DNA of 38,452 bases from Terriglobales bacterium (GCA_015654835.1 JAATGG010000195.1:1-38452); one strand, 5' to 3'; counted from the first letter of the stretch, positions 9,187 through 17,328 are shown. Notes: generated by a model not told the origin, from the letters alone. Translations and numbers: made by a program.

Positions 9187-9386
9187 GGAAGATCCTCAAG
9201 CGTTTGTGCCAGGGCGCTGCTCTGTGTCTGGAACTGCAAAGAAAGGGGGCAGAAGGCTTCGCCCATGCACGCGGCCAGATCGATGTGCTGCGCGATTCGT
9301 TCCAGCGTCTGCTCCGCGTTATATGCGGACACAGCCGCCATCACGTTCTGGTTATTGATCATTCCTCAAACCGACTCCGAAATTCC

Positions 9387-9410
9387 TGAGTAATCTCTGG
9401 CAATTACTCA
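9387..9410. promoter_or_regulatory. Perfect 8-bp inverted repeat upstream of paralogue A
   Basis: TGAGTAAT (9387-9394) and ATTACTCA (9403-9410) are perfect inverted copies with an 8-base spacer, about 200 bases upstream of the start at 9186 and just after the end of paralogue B. The symmetry and AT-rich setting suit a dimeric repressor site or a weak terminator. There is no T-run, so an operator seems more likely. The rest of the 9187-9457 gap shows nothing recognisable. Confidence 0.4.
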
Positions 9411-9457
9411 TAATGGCCAACCGTGGGCTGCTGGTCAGCATAGCCCAGTTTTTGCAG

Positions 9458-10993
9458 CTATGGAATCTGACAGACCGAAAGCGTGCCGTTATGCCAGCGG
9501 CAATAGAGCCCGATCTGCTCAGGATAAGAGATTAGTACCCAGTTTACGCCAAACTCCGCTTTCAGACGTTCGAAATCGGAGAGATTGAAATGGCTCCAGC
9601 CGGATTGAGCCAACTGCTGTTGGCGCCACACCGGGCCCAGTTCCGGGACCTTGGTGACGACCGAGGTATCTTTGATGGCGTCGGAAAGGGCACTCCGCTC
9701 CGCCAGGGCGCGGAAGCTGTGATAATCCTCGCGAGGATCGGCCATGTAATTGGGATCGAGGGCGAAATACGCGTCGGCCGGGGTGTTTTGCTTGATCCAC
9801 GCAAAGGCTTGCAACCATGGATTGTTAGAACGCGTAGAAGGAAGCTCAAGATGAGGCACGTCGGCAAACAACTGCCGCTGCGAGGCGAACATGCCGCCAT
9901 TGGCCGCCAGCAGAAAAACTGCCCAGCGCCATGCTTTTCTCTTGAGAATGTACTTTCCCAGGTATGCGCCGCCCACCAGAACCATAAAAATGTAGACCAG
10001 GTGCAGATAACGCATGGGTTCGAAGGTGCTGAACCCGATCAGGGCGGGCGGCCCCAGAATGATCATGGCGACGCATTGTTGGAAGATGCCGTAGAGCAGG
10101 ATGGCCATGGCGAACCGGGCCAGGAGCGTCTCACCGCGCCGCTGGGCACTGCGCAGGATGAACCAGAAGATGAGCAGCGGGCCGATAGCACCGAGCCATT
10201 CGTACCATGTCCACTGGTAAAGCCGAAACCAGTGCCGGCTGCGCAAGGCCTCCAGCCAGCTTTCCGATGGAGGGCTGAAGACCCATCCAAAGGGGATGAA
10301 TGCGGCGACCGGAGAGGCTATTTCCTTGGGTAACTCTTTAGCGACGGACCGGCTCAGGCGCTCGCGCAGGCCGCGAAGCCATGCTGGCAGCGACTCAAGC
10401 ATCGTCAGGCCCAGTACGCAGCAAAACGAGATTCCCAATGCGCCCATCAGCGGATGAAGCACAAAAGCCAGGGCTGCGAAGGGCACCGCCTGCCAGCGTT
10501 TTCCCGCCAGAATGCGCGAAACCGCAAACAGTACCATGGCCGTGGCCAGGCCTCGCGGATGAAGATGCTGGTCCATGATGTAGAGCGCTGTGCCGGCCAC
10601 CGGCAGCGTGAACAGGGCAGCCACCATAGCCACCCCCGCCCAACGCGCCGCGGCCTCTTCGAAGAGCCGGCTGACGATGCTCCAGCAAGCCCGGATCAGC
10701 AGGAGAATAGAGAGGACTTGCCAGAGCAGTTCCGCCCAGGGAAGCGGCATTCCGGTGCCGCGAATGAAGGCGGCCATCCATGTGTCGAAGACGCTGGTCC
10801 GCATCTGCAGTTGAAAGAAAGCCGCGTCGTGGGGGAAAAGCGATGGGTTCAGGTCCGCCTTGATCGCGGCTAAATAGATTCCGTCATCTTCTGCGCCGGG
10901 GTGGTAACCCATCACGAGAAAGCCAAGCGAAGTAAAGAGCAAGACAGGCAACCAGATGCGAAACAGACTGCTACGCGTCAACCCGTCCCCCAC
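9458..10993 (-). CDS. Polytopic membrane protein, candidate GT-C type glycosyltransferase (paralogue B)
   Basis: The 511-residue product is a paralogue of the neighbouring 7702-9186 product. After TM1 it has GYHPGAEDDGIYLAAIKADL, then FFQLQMRTSVFD, many hydrophobic segments and a soluble tail. The tail contains WIKQNTPADAYFALDPNY, FRALAERSALSDAIKD, FERLKAEFGVNW and the final CQIP. The start appears to be GTG at 10993, with no strong ribosome site visible, so an upstream or downstream start is possible. Topology with an early periplasmic ED motif and a C-terminal periplasmic domain suggests a lipid-phosphosugar-dependent GT-C enzyme or a flippase-like relative. No sugar-nucleotide or polyprenyl-phosphate gene adjoins, so the substrate is unknown. 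Confidence 0.8.
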   Translation of the reverse strand: MGDGLTRSSLFRIWLPVLLFTSLGFLVMGYHPGAEDDGIYLAAIKADLNPSLFPHDAAFFQLQMRTSVFDTWMAAFIRGTGMPLPWAELLWQVLSILLLIRACWSIVSRLFEEAAARWAGVAMVAALFTLPVAGTALYIMDQHLHPRGLATAMVLFAVSRILAGKRWQAVPFAALAFVLHPLMGALGISFCCVLGLTMLESLPAWLRGLRERLSRSVAKELPKEIASPVAAFIPFGWVFSPPSESWLEALRSRHWFRLYQWTWYEWLGAIGPLLIFWFILRSAQRRGETLLARFAMAILLYGIFQQCVAMIILGPPALIGFSTFEPMRYLHLVYIFMVLVGGAYLGKYILKRKAWRWAVFLLAANGGMFASQRQLFADVPHLELPSTRSNNPWLQAFAWIKQNTPADAYFALDPNYMADPREDYHSFRALAERSALSDAIKDTSVVTKVPELGPVWRQQQLAQSGWSHFNLSDFERLKAEFGVNWVLISYPEQIGLYCRWHNGTLSVCQIP

Positions 10994-11163
10994 TTTTCAA
11001 TTCAGATTTCATTCGATTGAAGCAGCCCTTTCGATACTACCTATTGTGTGAGACGCAACGTTAAATACCCGGAACTGCCGTAAATTCCACTTGTCCGAGC
11101 GGCAACCGGTGCGTGTCATTGCAATTAGACGAATTTCTGGCCTATTGGGTAGAACGGAACGGG

Positions 11164-11889
11164 TCAGAGGGCCGGAAGCAGCCAGCGCAGGGTCAAAAAT
11201 GCGCCCACACCGGCGAAAAACACCAGCGCCATGCGGATGCCGGGCTCGCGATTCACTTCGGGCACCAAATCGGTGGCTGCCACGTAAAGCGCCACGCCTG
11301 CGGAGATCGGCAATCCATACGGAAGCCAACTGGGGACCAACTCGATCACCAGCACGCCCAGAAGGGTGGCTGCCGCCAATGTGACAGCGGAAAAGAAAGC
11401 GGTAGTCCGGCTGCGGCCGCTGGCGAGCATCACCGAGGCCATGGTGAAACCTTCGGGGGCCTTGTGCAGCACGACGGCGAGAAAAATCAGCCAGCCGAGC
11501 CAGTTCGAGACGACAAAGCCCGAGCCGATGGCTACGCCGTCGAACAGCGCATGCATACTGACGCCGGCCATGACCGAGTTGCTGGTGTGCTGCGACACAA
11601 ACTCGCCGTGATGGGTCTCCTCACCGAAGTGGAAGTGGGCGCTGATGGTGTGCTCCAGCAGGTGCACGGCGCAATAGCCGGCCATGATGAGAATCGGTCC
11701 CATTTTAGGGCTCAGGCGCAGGCTTTCGGGGGCCATTTCGACCAGCGCCGTGGCAATCAGGAAGCCCGACCCCAGAGCAACGAAATAGCGCAGATAGCGC
11801 TCGACGCCGCGGGCACGCACCAGCACCAGCCCGCCTGCTACGTCGGCCAGCGCGGCAATGGTGCCGAGAATCAAAGATAGCCTGATCAT
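11164..11889 (-). CDS. ZIP family divalent metal transporter
   Basis: The 241-residue inner-membrane protein has about eight TM segments with the ZIP signature helices. TM4 carries MHALFDGVAIGSGFVVSNWL and TM5 carries VVLHKAPEGFTMASVML, the H-x-x-x-D/E and H-K-x-P-E-G metal-site patterns of ZupT/GufA-like importers of zinc, iron or manganese. A His-rich loop (HFHFGEETHHGEF, about residues 85-98) precedes TM4, as is usual for the cytoplasmic metal-sensing loop. ATG 11889 has GGAGGG at short spacing. A small palindrome sits 20-33 bases upstream and could be a metalloregulator site. Metal specificity cannot be read from the sequence. Confidence 0.9.
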   Translation of the reverse strand: MIRLSLILGTIAALADVAGGLVLVRARGVERYLRYFVALGSGFLIATALVEMAPESLRLSPKMGPILIMAGYCAVHLLEHTISAHFHFGEETHHGEFVSQHTSNSVMAGVSMHALFDGVAIGSGFVVSNWLGWLIFLAVVLHKAPEGFTMASVMLASGRSRTTAFFSAVTLAAATLLGVLVIELVPSWLPYGLPISAGVALYVAATDLVPEVNREPGIRMALVFFAGVGAFLTLRWLLPAL

Positions 11890-11908
11890 CCGCCCTCCAG
11901 CGGAATCC

Positions 11909-11922
11909 GATGATATTTCATC
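11909..11922. promoter_or_regulatory. Short palindrome upstream of the ZIP gene
   Basis: GATGA-TATT-TCATC (11909-11922) is a perfect 5-bp inverted repeat lying 20-33 bases before the ZIP start on the minus strand, within the likely promoter. It could be the core of a Fur/MntR/Zur-type operator, but it is short and may be chance. Confidence 0.3.
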
Positions 11923-12071
11923 AGAATGTATGAAGCTCTTTGGCTCTTTTTACGAAAAAGCCATGTGGAAGACTCTCCATGAGTGCATCTGCGGGAAACC
12001 GGGGATGCCGGGTTGCTACCCACCGCACCACGGCCCAATATCAGGATGGAATGCACACATCGGGACCTCTA

Positions 12072-12270
12072 CCATGATACAGGAGCAGGGAGCGGACGAC
12101 AGGGACCAGAAAGCAGGGGGCAGGGAACAGACAACAGGGCACTGAGAGACTCAGGCCGGGTAACAGGCTGTTGCCGTGAATCTTGGGTTGCGGAACAAGC
12201 TTGTTTTACAGCCTGGGGCCTTGTCTCCTGCTGCTTGTTCCCTGGGGACTGCTCTCTCTGCCTCGGCTTT
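12072..12270. repeat. Inverted pair of CAGGGAACAG-rich intergenic repeats
   Basis: The non-coding stretch 11890-12268 contains a purine-rich tract of loosely repeated CAGGGA/GAACAG words (12072-12150). A pyrimidine-rich tract follows (about 12220-12260) whose reverse complement is similar. The nine-mer CAGGGAACA (12121-12129) recurs inverted at 12236-12244, with imperfect matching on both sides. Similar words occur in other gaps of this window (18293, 29543, 29781, 29850, 32835). No gene was found here; the rest of the gap holds the ZIP promoter region. Confidence 0.55.
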
Positions 12271-12760
12271 ATACCCGGCTGGTTTCTGCTTTGGCGACGA
12301 GCGCGACCGTTACCAGTCCGAATAGCAGGATTGCCTCTTCTACTTGCTCGCTCCGGTTGTGCAGCTTGTTGAAGTGCACACGGCTGGGATTGCCGGCCTC
12401 CACTGCGTCGATGGCGCCGCCAGCGGCGATGCGGTCCTTCTCCATCGCCGGAATGATGACGAATTGCGAGTACACCGTGCAGGCGATCATCAGCACCAGC
12501 AACCCCATGGGGGCGAGCACCGCGCGCGGCTTATAGATGTTCCAGGCGGGTGCCAATGCCAGCAACGCCAGGGCGACGAGCCCGGAAACCAGCCCCATGC
12601 CATGGAGGATGCGCAGCAGTTGGCCCACAATCGCGCCAGCCGTATGCGTGTCGGGCCGCAGCGTTGTAAAGGTGATCGCAGCCATGATGGGGAAAAAGAC
12701 TTCTGCTCCCAGCCAGACGATGAGTGCGAGATAAAGCAGCGTGCGAAGGAGTGTCTTCAT
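12269..12760 (-). CDS. DUF4149-type small membrane protein
   Basis: The 163-residue product has four hydrophobic segments (about 5-27, 46-70, 80-102 and 140-158). The loop before the last is NPSRVHFNKLHNRSEQVEEA, which resembles the conserved His-containing loop of DUF4149 proteins, sometimes called TMEM205-like. Their function is unknown. I chose ATG 12760; the open frame continues to a TTG 60 bases upstream, but that adds a Pro/Arg-rich stretch unlike the family. No clear ribosome site precedes 12760. It stands alone between the repeat-bearing gap and the terminator of the ccm operon, on the same strand as both neighbours. Confidence 0.75.
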   Translation of the reverse strand: MKTLLRTLLYLALIVWLGAEVFFPIMAAITFTTLRPDTHTAGAIVGQLLRILHGMGLVSGLVALALLALAPAWNIYKPRAVLAPMGLLVLMIACTVYSQFVIIPAMEKDRIAAGGAIDAVEAGNPSRVHFNKLHNRSEQVEEAILLFGLVTVALVAKAETSRV

Positions 12761-12917
12761 AGGCGCCAAGCGGCAACACCAGAATACAGCTATCCGCTGC
12801 CTGGGAGGGGGGGGCTTCAATCGATCTGCGTCCCGGGTTAAAAGGCGGTTCTGCCTGGGGCGCAGGATCGATCACGATGAATGGCGAGGCCTGGCTGAAG
12901 CGGGCCGGTGAAATAAG

Positions 12918-12953
12918 AAGGGCGGTGAGTCGTGTTCGTTCCTCACCGCCCTT
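12918..12953 (-). terminator. Terminator of the ccm operon
   Basis: A perfect 12-bp stem (12918-12929 with 12942-12953) with a 12-base loop lies 28 bases past the stop of the 12981-14273 gene. On the minus strand it is followed by CTTATTT, a moderately T-rich tail. It should end the ccmF-to-12981 transcript. Confidence 0.75.
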
Positions 12954-12980
12954 TCTTGTGACTGCAGATTGTGGGTTTCC

Positions 12981-14273
12981 TTACGAAGCGTGCTTCAAGG
13001 CACGTTTCAGCACCGTTTCCAGTGCCGCCTTTACCTCGGTATATTCTTCGGCGCTCAGGGTTCCGGAAAGCTTTTCGCTTTCCAGCGCGAACAACTCTTC
13101 TTTCAGCACGTTTAGCAGCGCGGAGTTCCGGCTTCCGGGTGTCGCAGGCCGCATGCCAGGGGCCGGTGACGGAACTGCCGTAACGTCAATGGGGGCTGCG
13201 CTGGCTGCAGGTGCTCCGGCGGGCTTGCGCAAGAGAAACGCCGCGCCGGCTGCCAACAGCAGTGCCAGGGCGCCGAGAATCCACCACTTGTATTTGGTGA
13301 GGGGATCGGGCGCGCCGATCGGGGTACCGATGCCGCCGCCAGGCATATTGCCTGGGACGCCTTGCGCTCCACCCGTGCCGCCGGGCTGTTGACCGGCCTG
13401 GGAGCCCTGATCGTCGCGGGGAATGGAGCCGGTGCCGCTGATCGTAAACTCCAGCGACTTGCCGGGAGCGGCATTCTTCATCACGTAGGTCTGGATATTG
13501 GGTTCTTCGGTGACCGGCTGGTAGCTGGTGCCCGCGGCCGGCTTGAAGGTCATGCTTTTGGGCATCAGCACGGCCACGTTGGCGGTCGGCATCAAGGCCT
13601 GCGGTTTGAAGGTGTATTGGCCGCTGCTATAGGGCAGATGATAGCTGAGCTGGAAGAGCGTGTCCTTATCGCCTTCATCCGGCTGAATCGGGAAATCGAA
13701 GGTGAAATGGCCTTTGGCGCCGGTTGGCTTCAGATTGGTGGAGGTCGGCAGGCCCGTGGGTCGGCGTGCCGCGGTTCCGTCCACCACGGCATCGGAGGGA
13801 AGCACCACCTCGAAGCCATGGGAGTTGTATTGGGTGCGAGGCGGCGTGCCGGTGTTGTGGACGAAATACCGCTCGGTCACTTTGAGCTGGCCATTGTCGG
13901 TTTCAACTTCTAACACGTCGGCTTCGATGGATACGCCGTCGACCTTGGCGGCTACATCATAGACGGGAATGTCGCCGGGCGCATCGCCTTGGGGAGCGGC
14001 GATAAAGTAGCTGCCCCCCTGGTGGGTTACCCGCACCAGGTAGGGGCCGTTGCCGGGCTCCGTGATGGAATAGTGGCCTTTGGCGTCGGTTTTAGCCTTG
14101 GCCACTTCGCCCATGCTGGCCTGCACGTCCACCAGCACGACGGTGTCGCCCGCCGCGGGTTTGTTGGTCGTCTTGTCGGTCACCGTGCCGGTGACGGTCG
14201 CGGCCTGGGCCAAAGCGGCAGGCAGCAGCAGGCTCAAGGCCGCGGTGCGGAGAAGAAATTGTGTCGATTTCAT
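12981..14273 (-). CDS. Exported carboxypeptidase-regulatory-like membrane protein, last gene of the ccm cluster
   Basis: The 430-residue protein begins with a signal peptide (cleavage near ALAQA-ATV, about residue 25). A carboxypeptidase-regulatory-like beta-sandwich follows (about 25-110, TVTGTVTDKTTNKPAAGDTV and TDAKGHYSITEPGNGPYLVR). Next come a second all-beta region (110-290), a Gly/Gln/Pro-rich linker (about 290-330) and one TM helix (about 333-352, WWILGALALLLAAGAAFLL). The cytoplasmic tail ends with a charged helix, LKEELFALESEKLSGTLSAE, followed by EYTEVKAALE. That tail resembles the small helical region of the CcmI-like protein two genes upstream. It lies 119 bases after the ccmI-like gene on the same strand, with a hairpin between. 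Position suggests a role in cytochrome c maturation, perhaps as a membrane scaffold; the sequence does not prove it. Confidence 0.8.
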   Translation of the reverse strand: MKSTQFLLRTAALSLLLPAALAQAATVTGTVTDKTTNKPAAGDTVVLVDVQASMGEVAKAKTDAKGHYSITEPGNGPYLVRVTHQGGSYFIAAPQGDAPGDIPVYDVAAKVDGVSIEADVLEVETDNGQLKVTERYFVHNTGTPPRTQYNSHGFEVVLPSDAVVDGTAARRPTGLPTSTNLKPTGAKGHFTFDFPIQPDEGDKDTLFQLSYHLPYSSGQYTFKPQALMPTANVAVLMPKSMTFKPAAGTSYQPVTEEPNIQTYVMKNAAPGKSLEFTISGTGSIPRDDQGSQAGQQPGGTGGAQGVPGNMPGGGIGTPIGAPDPLTKYKWWILGALALLLAAGAAFLLRKPAGAPAASAAPIDVTAVPSPAPGMRPATPGSRNSALLNVLKEELFALESEKLSGTLSAEEYTEVKAALETVLKRALKHAS

Positions 14274-14345
14274 TGTTTTGAAAGGGTCCTTACTTGGTGT
14301 GCGGTGCGCCCGTCTCGGGGCGTTATCGGGAAGTCCTGAAAGCCG

Positions 14346-14377
14346 GGCAGGGCCGCTGCTTATTTTGAGGCCCTGCC
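14346..14377 (-). promoter_or_regulatory. Intergenic hairpin inside the ccm operon
   Basis: A perfect 9-bp GC-rich stem (14346-14354 with 14369-14377) and a 14-base loop lie between the ccmI-like gene and the 12981-14273 gene. No T-run follows on the minus strand, so it is more likely a processing or mRNA-stability structure, or a partial attenuator, than a full terminator. Confidence 0.4.
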
Positions 14378-14392
14378 GTGATGCAGCGGGCG

Positions 14393-14671
14393 CTAGGCCT
14401 GCTGCAAGTGATCGATTTCGGCCAGCAACTGGGCCGTTTCATTTTCAAGCTGCGCCCGCTGGACTTGAAAGTCCTCTTCGGGATACTTGCCGGCGCGGTA
14501 CTCGAAATTCAGATCGCGCAGGTTTTCGTAGAGCTGATCCTTGCGCTCGAACAGGTAGTCGAGGCGGGTTTTTGCGCGCTGGCTGGCGAACACGTTCTCC
14601 GGCCAAAAGGTGTAGACAAAAACCGCCAGTGCCAACAGCAGGCCGGCAACCAAGCCTTGGGTTTCGCTCAT
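14393..14671 (-). CDS. Small CcmI N-terminal-like membrane protein
   Basis: The 92-residue protein has one N-terminal TM helix (about 6-24, GLVAGLLLALAVFVYTFWP) and a charged helical tail with LYENLRDLNFEYRAGKYPEE followed by DFQVQRAQLE. This matches the N-terminal anchor and first helical region of CcmI/CycH, the cytochrome c maturation factor that in other bacteria continues into a TPR domain. Here the TPR part is absent. The start lies 3 bases after the ccmH stop, and its GGAGG ribosome site is inside the end of ccmH, so the two are translationally coupled. It probably works with CcmF and CcmH in haem ligation at the outer face of the inner membrane. Confidence 0.75.
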   Translation of the reverse strand: MSETQGLVAGLLLALAVFVYTFWPENVFASQRAKTRLDYLFERKDQLYENLRDLNFEYRAGKYPEEDFQVQRAQLENETAQLLAEIDHLQQA

Positions 14672-14674
14672 GGC

Positions 14675-15265
14675 TCAAAAACCTCCATCGCCGCCGGTTT
14701 CCCGGCGAATTTTATCGTGCAGAGCCCTGGCTTCCGGGTCCTGATTTGCTTGTTCGACGGCCGCGGCATCCTGCGCAGCGCCAATGGAGTTGACAGCCCA
14801 GCGGCGGATCAGCAGTACAGTCCCTGCCAGGGCCGCTGCCAAGACCGCGAAAGGAGCGATCCAGGCGACCAGGTCGAAGCCGTGGGCGGTCGGAGCAGCC
14901 AGCACCGTCGGGCCATACTTGGTGGAGAACGACGCCAGAATTTCCTTGTCGCTGCTGCCGCCGGCGATGGCCGCACTCAGTTCCTGGCGCATTTGTCCGG
15001 AGAAGGAGCAGCCGACGTGGTTGCACTCGCCCAGCAACTGGGCGCAACTGCAGGTGCACATCATTCTGTGTCCCAGGTCGTTGAAGCGGGCTCCGGGGTC
15101 GGTGGCGCCCAGGGAGAAGCACACCACCACCGCCAGGCCGACAGCCTGCAAGGACTTGATCCAGAGAGAGAAGCCGGTCTTTCTGGCCTTCAACGCGGTC
15201 GAGCCGCTTTGCATCGAGCGGTCTTCCGTAGCGGGCTGAGCCGGAAATTGCAAAAGAGTCGCCAT
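14675..15265 (-). CDS. ccmH: CcmH-family thiol protein with a Cys-rich variant motif
   Basis: The 196-residue protein has an N-terminal TM segment (about 32-51), a short periplasmic helical domain and a C-terminal TM (about 130-152). The domain reads MMCTCSCAQLLGECNHVGC, then QMRQELSAAIAGGSSDKEIL and FSTKYGPTVLAAP, matching the CcmH fold region LRCxxCQN...IxxGxSDxEIxxxxxxRYGxxVL. CcmH reduces apocytochrome CXXCH thiols before haem attachment. Here the pattern is CxCxC...C...C, without a plain C-x-x-C pair. I chose ATG 15265, which shares one base with the ccmF stop (TAATG). The open frame extends 47 codons further upstream, but that part is the ccmF end read in another frame. Confidence 0.85.
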   Translation of the reverse strand: MATLLQFPAQPATEDRSMQSGSTALKARKTGFSLWIKSLQAVGLAVVVCFSLGATDPGARFNDLGHRMMCTCSCAQLLGECNHVGCSFSGQMRQELSAAIAGGSSDKEILASFSTKYGPTVLAAPTAHGFDLVAWIAPFAVLAAALAGTVLLIRRWAVNSIGAAQDAAAVEQANQDPEARALHDKIRRETGGDGGF

Positions 15266-17328
15266 TAGTCGCCGCTCCTTAGCACCGGTTCGGTGGGAAC
15301 CGGGCGTGCTGTCGGTACGCGCAAGGACGCGGTTGCCGGGCTGAGACTGGGGAACAGCGCCACAAGCGTGCCGAAGACAATCACGGCCACACCGGCCCAT
15401 ATCCAACTGACCAGCGGATTCAAAAATGCCTTGACGATGGGCTGGCCGGTATCGGGATTCGAGCCTTCGTATACCACGTAGAGGTCCCAGTTGGGCACCG
15501 AGTGGATGGCCACCATGGTTTGCGGTTGCTGGCTGGCGAGATAGACGCGCTTTTCAGGTGTCATCTGGAACTGCTTTTTGCCGTCCTTGTAGACATCGAG
15601 CAGCGCATATTCGGAGTTATAGTTGAGATTCGCGTCCTGCGTAAAGCCTACGCACTGCAGCGTATAGGGGCCGACGGACATCTTGTCGTGCAATGCCAGT
15701 TCGCGCTCTTCACTGCGATTGAAAGCCGCCCCGGCCAAGCCGATTACGATCACGACCACGCCCAGGTGGATGATGTAACCGCCGTAGCGGCGGGTGTTGC
15801 GGCGGGTGAGCAGGTAGGTGGCCGCAAACAGGTTGTGCCCGGTTTGCTTGGAGATGACGCGGGCTCCGCGGAAAAATTCTGACAGAATCGCCGTCAGCAC
15901 GCCCGCGGAAATCGCGAAGGCTACCAGCGCGTAGAAGCTGCCGCCGTCGAAGGTACCGTCTTTCCAGGGCCGGATACCCGCGGCCAGACATGCCAGCACT
16001 GCGACCCAAAGCACGGCTACCGGCAACACAAAGTTGCGGCGAATGCTCTTGAGCGAGGTAGCACGCCAGGGCAGCAGCGGTCCCACACCGGTGAGAAACA
16101 GCAGAAAGAGGCCGATGGGTACGGCGACGCGGTTATAGAATGGCGCGCCCACGGTGACCTTATTACCTACCACATATTCCGAGATAACCGGGAAGAGCGT
16201 TCCCCAGAGAATGACGAAGCAGGCGACCAGCAGGACCAGGTTATTGAAAAGAAAGCTCGATTCGCGGCTTACCAGGGACTCAAGATGATGATCGCTCTTG
16301 AGGTGATCGCGCTGCAGGACGTAGGTAAAGATGCAGACCGCGAGGGTGAGGCCCATGAAGACGGCGAACCAGGTGCCGATGGGCGACTCGGCAAATGCGT
16401 GCACCGAGCTTACCAAGCCTGCGCGGGTCAACAGCGTGCCGAGCATGGTGAGCAGGAAGGTAGAGAAGATGAGCCAGACGTTCCAGCTCTTCATCATGCC
16501 CTTCTTTTCCTGCATCATTACGGAGTGCAGGAAGGCGGTGCCGGTCAGCCAAGGCATGAAGCTGGCGTTTTCGACCGGGTCCCAACCCCAATAGCCGCCC
16601 CAGCCCAGCACGGCGTATGCCCAGTGCATGCCGAGAAAGATGCCGCCGGTCAGGAAGAGCCAGGTGACCATGGTCCAGTTGCGGGTAATCTTGATCCATT
16701 TTTCACCGGGGTAACGCATCATCAGCGCGCCCAGGGCAAAGGCGAACGGCACCGCAAAGCCCACATAGCCGAGGTAGAGCATCGGCGGGTGAATGACCAT
16801 CTCAGGGTATTGCAGCAATGGATTCAAGCCATTGCCGTCGTCCGGAGCGGGTCCGTTGAGCAGCGAGAACGGCGGCGCGGCGAAGTTCAGCACGGTGAGA
16901 AAGAACACCTGGATGGCGGCCAGAATCGTGCCGGCGTAGGCGTGCAGCGTGACGTCCGACTTGTGGGTCAGGCGCAGCACGAATCCATAAGTGGCCAGCA
17001 ACCATGCCCACAGCAGGAGGGAACCCTCCTGGCCGCTCCACAAAGCCGCGAACTTGTAGGGACCCGGCAGGGCGCGGTTGGAGTGCTCCATGATGTAGGT
17101 GATCGAGAAATCGTTGGTAAAGACGGACCAGACCAGGGCAAAAGCGGCGGCGGTGATGGCCACAAATCCGGCGATGCCGGCGCGGCGCGCGGTGTCCGCC
17201 AGACGCTCGGGCGAGATGCGCGCCGGAGTGCCGGTGGCCAGCAACCTGAGGGCGATGGCGCCAGCGAGCAGGTTGTAGGCGGCCAGGGCCAGCGCAATAA
17301 GAAGAGCAAGACTACCAAAGGCTGCCAT
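15265..17328 (-). CDS. ccmF: Cytochrome c haem lyase subunit CcmF
   Basis: The 687-residue polytopic inner-membrane protein carries the haem-handling tryptophan-rich motif near residues 240-255 (GWGGYWGWDPVENASFMPWL). Other family blocks are LWSGQEGSLLLWAWLLATYG, NPLLQYPEMVIHPPMLYLGY and, late, NTRRYGGYIIHLGVVVIVIG followed by a periplasmic beta-rich domain. CcmF takes haem from holo-CcmE and ligates it to apocytochrome c. Length fits the family (about 630-690). It heads the cluster ccmF-ccmH-ccmI-like-12981 gene. ccmA, B, C, D and E are not in the window, so the system is split. ATG 17328 has GGAG about 11 bases upstream, which is rather distant. Confidence 0.93.
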   Translation of the reverse strand: MAAFGSLALLIALALAAYNLLAGAIALRLLATGTPARISPERLADTARRAGIAGFVAITAAAFALVWSVFTNDFSITYIMEHSNRALPGPYKFAALWSGQEGSLLLWAWLLATYGFVLRLTHKSDVTLHAYAGTILAAIQVFFLTVLNFAAPPFSLLNGPAPDDGNGLNPLLQYPEMVIHPPMLYLGYVGFAVPFAFALGALMMRYPGEKWIKITRNWTMVTWLFLTGGIFLGMHWAYAVLGWGGYWGWDPVENASFMPWLTGTAFLHSVMMQEKKGMMKSWNVWLIFSTFLLTMLGTLLTRAGLVSSVHAFAESPIGTWFAVFMGLTLAVCIFTYVLQRDHLKSDHHLESLVSRESSFLFNNLVLLVACFVILWGTLFPVISEYVVGNKVTVGAPFYNRVAVPIGLFLLFLTGVGPLLPWRATSLKSIRRNFVLPVAVLWVAVLACLAAGIRPWKDGTFDGGSFYALVAFAISAGVLTAILSEFFRGARVISKQTGHNLFAATYLLTRRNTRRYGGYIIHLGVVVIVIGLAGAAFNRSEERELALHDKMSVGPYTLQCVGFTQDANLNYNSEYALLDVYKDGKKQFQMTPEKRVYLASQQPQTMVAIHSVPNWDLYVVYEGSNPDTGQPIVKAFLNPLVSWIWAGVAVIVFGTLVALFPSLSPATASLRVPTARPVPTEPVLRSGD

